A DNA stretch of 43,296 bases from NCBI GenBank assembly GCA_016214035.1, contig JACRPF010000014.1:356244-399539 (forward strand). Reading direction: 5' to 3'. Both the position numbers and the translations under genes were made by a program. The notes under the pieces were generated by a model, which was given only the letters and a program-made list of their open reading frames with translations, did not search any database and was not told the DNA's origin. This DNA comes from Spirochaetota bacterium. GTDB lineage: Bacteria; Spirochaetota; Brachyspiria; Brachyspirales; JACRPF01. Below, piece by piece: positions 36,931 through 43,296 of the stretch. Each line of letters opens with the position of its first letter. Position 1 is the first letter of the stretch.

Positions 36931-38419
36931 CACCGGCGATATCGCCTCCGTCATCAAAAAAGAAATTGAGAACTATGCCGCAGAGCTCACCACGAGCGAG
37001 ATTGGCACCGTTGTAGAGGTCGGAGACGGCATCGCACGCATCTACGGACTCCGCAATGTCATGGCGAATGAAATGATCGAATTCGAGAACGGCATACTCG
37101 GCCTTGCGTTCAACCTTGAAGAAGAAAGCGTCGGCGCCATCATCCTCGGTGATTTCCTCGAGATCAAAGAAGGCTTCCGGGTAAAACGCCTCAACCGCGT
37201 GCTTGAAGTCCCGGTGGGTCCCGCACTCGTCGGCCGCGTGGTGGATCCGCTCGGAAGACCGCTCGACAATAAAGGCGAGATCAAGACCGTGCGCGCGCGT
37301 CCGGTCGAGTTCAAAGCCCCCGGCATCTCAAAACGCCAGCCGGTACGCGTACCGCTGCAGACGGGCATCAAATCGATAGACTCGATGACGCCCATCGGAC
37401 GCGGCCAGCGCGAACTTATCATCGGTGACCGCGGCACCGGAAAAACGGCAATCGCAATAGACACCATCATCAACCAGAAAGGCACCGGCGTCATCTGCGT
37501 GTATGTGGCCATCGGGCAGAAAGCATCCACCGTGTCGCAGGTGGTGAACACGCTTGAAAAGAACGGCGCGATGGGACACACCATCGTCGTCATGGCAACC
37601 GCGTCAGATCCGGCACCGCTTCTCTATATCGCTCCGTATGCCGGCACCGCTATGGCCGAATATTTCATGTATGAAGAAAAAAAGGACACGCTCTGCGTGT
37701 ATGACGACCTCACCAAACAGGCGAACGCATACCGCCAGCTTTCGCTTCTTCTCAGACGTCCCCCGGGCCGCGAAGCGTTTCCCGGCGACGTGTTCTATCT
37801 GCACTCACGTCTCCTCGAGCGCGCGGCGAAACTTTCCGACTCCATGGGCGGCGGTTCGCTCACGTCGCTACCCATAATCGAGACGCAGGAAGGCGAAGTA
37901 TCGGCCTACATCCCGACGAACGTCATCTCGATCACCGATGGTCAGATATATCTCGTGCCGGAACTCTTCTTTGCCGGTGTACGACCAGCGGTGGACGTGG
38001 GTATCTCCGTCTCGCGCGTGGGTGGCCATGCGCAGATCAAGGCTATGAAAACGGTTGCGGGGTCGCTCCGTCTCGATCTTGCATCATTCCGTGAGCTTGA
38101 AGCGTTCGCCCAGCTCGGTACCGAACTCGACAAGGCGACACAGCGTCAGCTTGACCGCGGACGCCGCATGGTGGAACTGCTCAAACAGCCGCAATACCGA
38201 CCCATGTCCGAGGAAGATCAGGTTCTGGCGCTCTTCGCGGGTGTCAATGGTTTTCTCGATGATGTACCCGTGGAACGTGTGCATGAGTTCGAAACGAGGC
38301 TGCTTGAATCGGTCAAGGCGTTCAACAAGGATATCCTTGATGACATCAAAGGCATGCGTAAGATCAGCGATCCGGAAAAACTGATAACGGTAATCAAGAA
38401 ATTCAAGGAAGGCTTTTAG
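36920..38419 (+). CDS. atpA: F-type ATP synthase subunit alpha
   Basis: A 499-residue subunit with Walker A GDRGTGKT (169-176), [20 protein letters not shown] and the arginine-finger segment [11 protein letters not shown]. It forms the non-catalytic nucleotide sites in F1. The ATG at 36920 follows a GGGGA ribosome site; an upstream ATG at 36902 would overlap atpH further and is not preferred. Confidence 0.97.
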   Translation: MKINTGDIASVIKKEIENYAAELTTSEIGTVVEVGDGIARIYGLRNVMANEMIEFENGILGLAFNLEEESVGAIILGDFLEIKEGFRVKRLNRVLEVPVGPALVGRVVDPLGRPLDNKGEIKTVRARPVEFKAPGISKRQPVRVPLQTGIKSIDSMTPIGRGQRELIIGDRGTGKTAIAIDTIINQKGTGVICVYVAIGQKASTVSQVVNTLEKNGAMGHTIVVMATASDPAPLLYIAPYAGTAMAEYFMYEEKKDTLCVYDDLTKQANAYRQLSLLLRRPPGREAFPGDVFYLHSRLLERAAKLSDSMGGGSLTSLPIIETQEGEVSAYIPTNVISITDGQIYLVPELFFAGVRPAVDVGISVSRVGGHAQIKAMKTVAGSLRLDLASFRELEAFAQLGTELDKATQRQLDRGRRMVELLKQPQYRPMSEEDQVLALFAGVNGFLDDVPVERVHEFETRLLESVKAFNKDILDDIKGMRKISDPEKLITVIKKFKEGF

Positions 38420-38427
38420 GCCCGCGT

Positions 38428-41133
<2,706 letters not shown>

Positions 41134-41145
41134 GGCGGCACGCTT

Positions 41146-41859
41146 ATGACCGTCGACGTACTCTCGCTTGCCGCGCATCCCGACGACACTGAAATAACCG
41201 CCGGAGGGCTGCTCCTTACATTAAAACACCGCGGGCATACGACAGGCGCTATCGACTTCACCAAAGGAGAGTTCGGCTCCAACGGAACTGCCGCGGACCG
41301 CATGGCGGAATGCGATGCCGCCACGAAAATACTTGAACTCGATGTACGCATCAATCTCGGATTTCCCGACGGCCATTTATCGTCATACGATACGGAAGCG
41401 ATGAAGGAAACCGTTGTCAAGCATCTTCGCACGCTGAAGCCGAAACTGCTCATACTGCCCGACAGGAATTTCCGGCATCCCGACCACGGTGTTGTGGCCC
41501 GCATCGGACATGACGCGTGGTTCTACGCGGGACTCGCAAAATATATCTCCGAAGTACCGCCGCACCGCCCGAAGCTTGTTGTATATACTCCGCAGCACCG
41601 GAAGACTGAAGTGTCGTTTATCGTTAACGTAAGCGATGTTGCTGAAAAGAAGCTGGAAGCCATCGCCGCATACCGGTCGCAGTTATTCAGTGATAATGAA
41701 AAGCGCACCGAGACGCCGCTCGCTCATGCAGATTTCCTGGAACGCATACGCGCGTCGATGCGTCATTACGGAGCTATGATAGGCGCGGCCTACGGCGAAC
41801 CGTATTATATGGACTCACCCGTACCGCTCAACGACGTCTTCGGCGGACTCGGTCTCTGA
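41146..41859 (+). CDS. bshB1: Bacillithiol biosynthesis deacetylase BshB1
   Basis: The 237-residue PIG-L/LmbE family zinc deacetylase has the metal motif AHPDDTE (His11, Asp14) and RHPDHG (His111, Asp113, His114). The pattern GGLLLTLKHRGHTTGAIDFT and GFPDGHL are typical of BshB1. It removes the acetyl group from GlcNAc-malate. Adjacent bshA supports this. It follows atpC by 12 bases and is probably co-transcribed with the ATP synthase. Confidence 0.9.
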   Translation: MTVDVLSLAAHPDDTEITAGGLLLTLKHRGHTTGAIDFTKGEFGSNGTAADRMAECDAATKILELDVRINLGFPDGHLSSYDTEAMKETVVKHLRTLKPKLLILPDRNFRHPDHGVVARIGHDAWFYAGLAKYISEVPPHRPKLVVYTPQHRKTEVSFIVNVSDVAEKKLEAIAAYRSQLFSDNEKRTETPLAHADFLERIRASMRHYGAMIGAAYGEPYYMDSPVPLNDVFGGLGL

Positions 41860-41863
41860 CGTC

Positions 41864-42964
41864 ATGAAAATAGGCGTTACCTGTTATCCCACCTACGGCG
41901 GCAGCGGCATCATAGCCACCGAGCTCGGTGTGGCCATGGCACGTCTCGGGCATGAGATCCATTTCATATCGTCGGCGCTGCCGGTACGGCTTCCGGTGTA
42001 CGAAGAGAACATATTTTTCCACGAAGTATCGGGACTCCCCTATCCATTGTTCGAACATCCGCCCTACACGCTCAACCTCGCCAACAAGATGGTTGCCGTT
42101 GCCCGCGAATACAAGCTCGACATCCTGCACGTTCATTACGCGATACCGCATTCGGTGAGCGCCATACTCGCGCGCGACATACTCGGTTCGGTGAAAGTGG
42201 TCACCACGCTCCACGGCACGGACATACTGCTGGTGGGTCAGGACGCAAGTTATTTCGACATCACCCGGCACGCCATCGTGCAGAGTGACGCGGTAACCGC
42301 GGTATCGGATTACCTCGCCGAAACGACGAAACGCGTTTTCAGCATCGACAAACAGATACATGTCATCAAAAACTTCATCGATACCGGTGTCTTCTCGCGC
42401 GAGCAATGCAAAGAGACTGATATTCTCCGGCACGGCGATGAAAAGATCATCATCCATGTATCCAATTTCCGTCCTGTAAAGGACATCGGCACGCTGGTGC
42501 GGGCTTTCGGGAAAATACGCGAGTCGGTTAACGCGAAACTTGTGCTCGTAGGTGAAGGCCCGGAACTCCCCGCGGTGAAAACCGTCATCGACAGTCTCGG
42601 ACTATCAAAGCATGTTCGTTTCCTCGGTTCGCAGGGAACGCTGCCGGAACTGCTAGCGTCGGCTGACCTTTTTCTTTTGAGCTCAAAAGTGGAATCGTTC
42701 GGCCTTGCAGTGCTCGAAGCCATGGCGATGGGCGTTCCAGCGGTATCCACGGACTCGGGCGGCATACGTGAGGTCATCGAGGACGGGAAAACGGGATTCA
42801 TCGTACCGGCGGGAAACGACCCGGCGATGGCGAAACGTGCTGTGGAACTCCTGACCGATGACGTGATGCGGAAGTCATTTGCGGATGCTTGTGTACGGAC
42901 AGTGCGGGAAAGGTTTTCGATAGATACGGCGGTTGAGGAATATCTGAGAGTGTATCGTGGATAG
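41864..42964 (+). CDS. bshA: Bacillithiol biosynthesis glycosyltransferase BshA
   Basis: A 366-residue GT4 glycosyltransferase joining GlcNAc from UDP-GlcNAc to L-malate, the first bacillithiol step. Recognised by the N-terminal CYPTYGGSGIIATELGVAMA, the LHVHYAIPHS and TLHGTDILLVGQD segments, and the GT-B donor-site motif SSKVESFGLAVLEAMAMGVP. It starts four bases after bshB1. The third gene, bshC, is not in the window. Confidence 0.93.
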   Translation: MKIGVTCYPTYGGSGIIATELGVAMARLGHEIHFISSALPVRLPVYEENIFFHEVSGLPYPLFEHPPYTLNLANKMVAVAREYKLDILHVHYAIPHSVSAILARDILGSVKVVTTLHGTDILLVGQDASYFDITRHAIVQSDAVTAVSDYLAETTKRVFSIDKQIHVIKNFIDTGVFSREQCKETDILRHGDEKIIIHVSNFRPVKDIGTLVRAFGKIRESVNAKLVLVGEGPELPAVKTVIDSLGLSKHVRFLGSQGTLPELLASADLFLLSSKVESFGLAVLEAMAMGVPAVSTDSGGIREVIEDGKTGFIVPAGNDPAMAKRAVELLTDDVMRKSFADACVRTVRERFSIDTAVEEYLRVYRG

Positions 42965-43045
42965 ATAAGGATATGCCGATTTCGCTTGCGAATTTACACT
43001 TGTATGATAAAATCCGCATAATTGATAGAAAACCAAGGAGCGGCC

Positions 43046-43296
43046 ATGGGGCTCAACGAACTCACCATAACGCAGCTGAAAGACGCTTTCCATAAAAAAA
43101 CAGCCAAACCGAGCGAAGCGCTCAATGATGTCATAAACGCTATCGAGACGGATAATACATTGAAAGAGCCGGTTGGCGCATATCTTGAGCTCTTCAAGGA
43201 ATCCGCTCTTGCACAAGCGAAACGGATGGATGAACGCGCGGCTAAAGGTGAAACACTTCCCCTTCTCGGCGTGCCTATCGCGATTAAGGATAACAT
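43046..43296 (+). CDS. gatA: Glu-tRNA(Gln)/Asp-tRNA(Asn) amidotransferase subunit A, 3' end outside window
   Basis: The first 83 codons of a GatA amidase are seen. The segment LPLLGVPIAIKDN has Lys81, the lysine of the Ser-cisSer-Lys triad. The serines lie beyond the window. AAGGAG (43035-43040) precedes the ATG. GatA releases ammonia from glutamine for GatB. A possible promoter TTTACA-18-CATAAT (42993-43022) lies upstream. Other amidase-signature proteins share this motif, but the N-terminal helix pattern fits GatA. Confidence 0.85.
   Translation, partial: MGLNELTITQLKDAFHKKTAKPSEALNDVINAIETDNTLKEPVGAYLELFKESALAQAKRMDERAAKGETLPLLGVPIAIKDN

Noticed and set aside
36262-36957. Minus-strand frame of 231 residues opposite atpH
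   Set aside because: It lies opposite a confident ATP synthase gene, has no start signal and no recognisable motif.

Overview
The window looks like a contiguous piece of a bacterial chromosome of moderate GC content, about half G+C by eye. It is densely packed, with many 4-base ATGA/GTGA-type gene overlaps, recognisable sigma-70 style promoters and no insertion sequence, phage gene or CRISPR array. The best guess for the host is a free-living member of Spirochaetota or a neighbouring phylum. That is an inference from the TIGR03546/TIGR03545 pair, the bactofilin plus divergent TagA-like glycosyltransferase pair, a SpoIIE phosphatase, a class III adenylate cyclase and a F-type ATP synthase. No rRNA is present to settle it, and Lentisphaerota-like lineages are an alternative.

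Bases 1-12.5 kb hold mixed housekeeping and signalling genes. There is a membrane-bound SpoIIE phosphatase with an N-terminal anti-sigma-type ATPase domain and an unusual C-terminal helix-turn-helix tail. A minus-strand recG-lepB operon follows. Next comes an iron-alcohol-dehydrogenase-fold protein that has lost all four metal ligands, co-transcribed with an AraC regulator. Then come a bactofilin and glycosyltransferase pair, tRNA-Leu(UAG), a small array of hairpins with A(U/C)GGA loops, a galT-permease operon and a glutamine-dependent nadE that may be leaderless.

Bases 12.5-19.9 kb hold an overlapping operon of adenylate cyclase, TPR lipoprotein and AraC regulator. It is followed on the minus strand by a URO-D-family protein and the TIGR03546/TIGR03545 membrane pair.

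Bases 19.9-32.1 kb are a carbohydrate-degradation locus. A GntR-type regulator with a LacI-like sensor domain is transcribed divergently from a 1254-residue LamG/beta-helix/CBM9-like secreted protein. The regulator overlaps a run of three secreted proteins: a BNR_4 beta-propeller resembling ulvan-type polysaccharide lyases, a mutarotase-fold protein with a discoidin domain, and a pectate-lyase-superfamily beta-helix protein. The two promoters between the divergent genes are clear, and TTGAC is repeated three times at exact 19-base intervals there. No transporter or SusC/D pair is present.

Bases 32.1-43.3 kb begin with a short operon of a small membrane protein, a TPR protein and a third AraC regulator. 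The complete atpBEFHAGDC operon follows and runs directly into bshB1 and bshA, two of the three bacillithiol biosynthesis genes. The window ends inside gatA.
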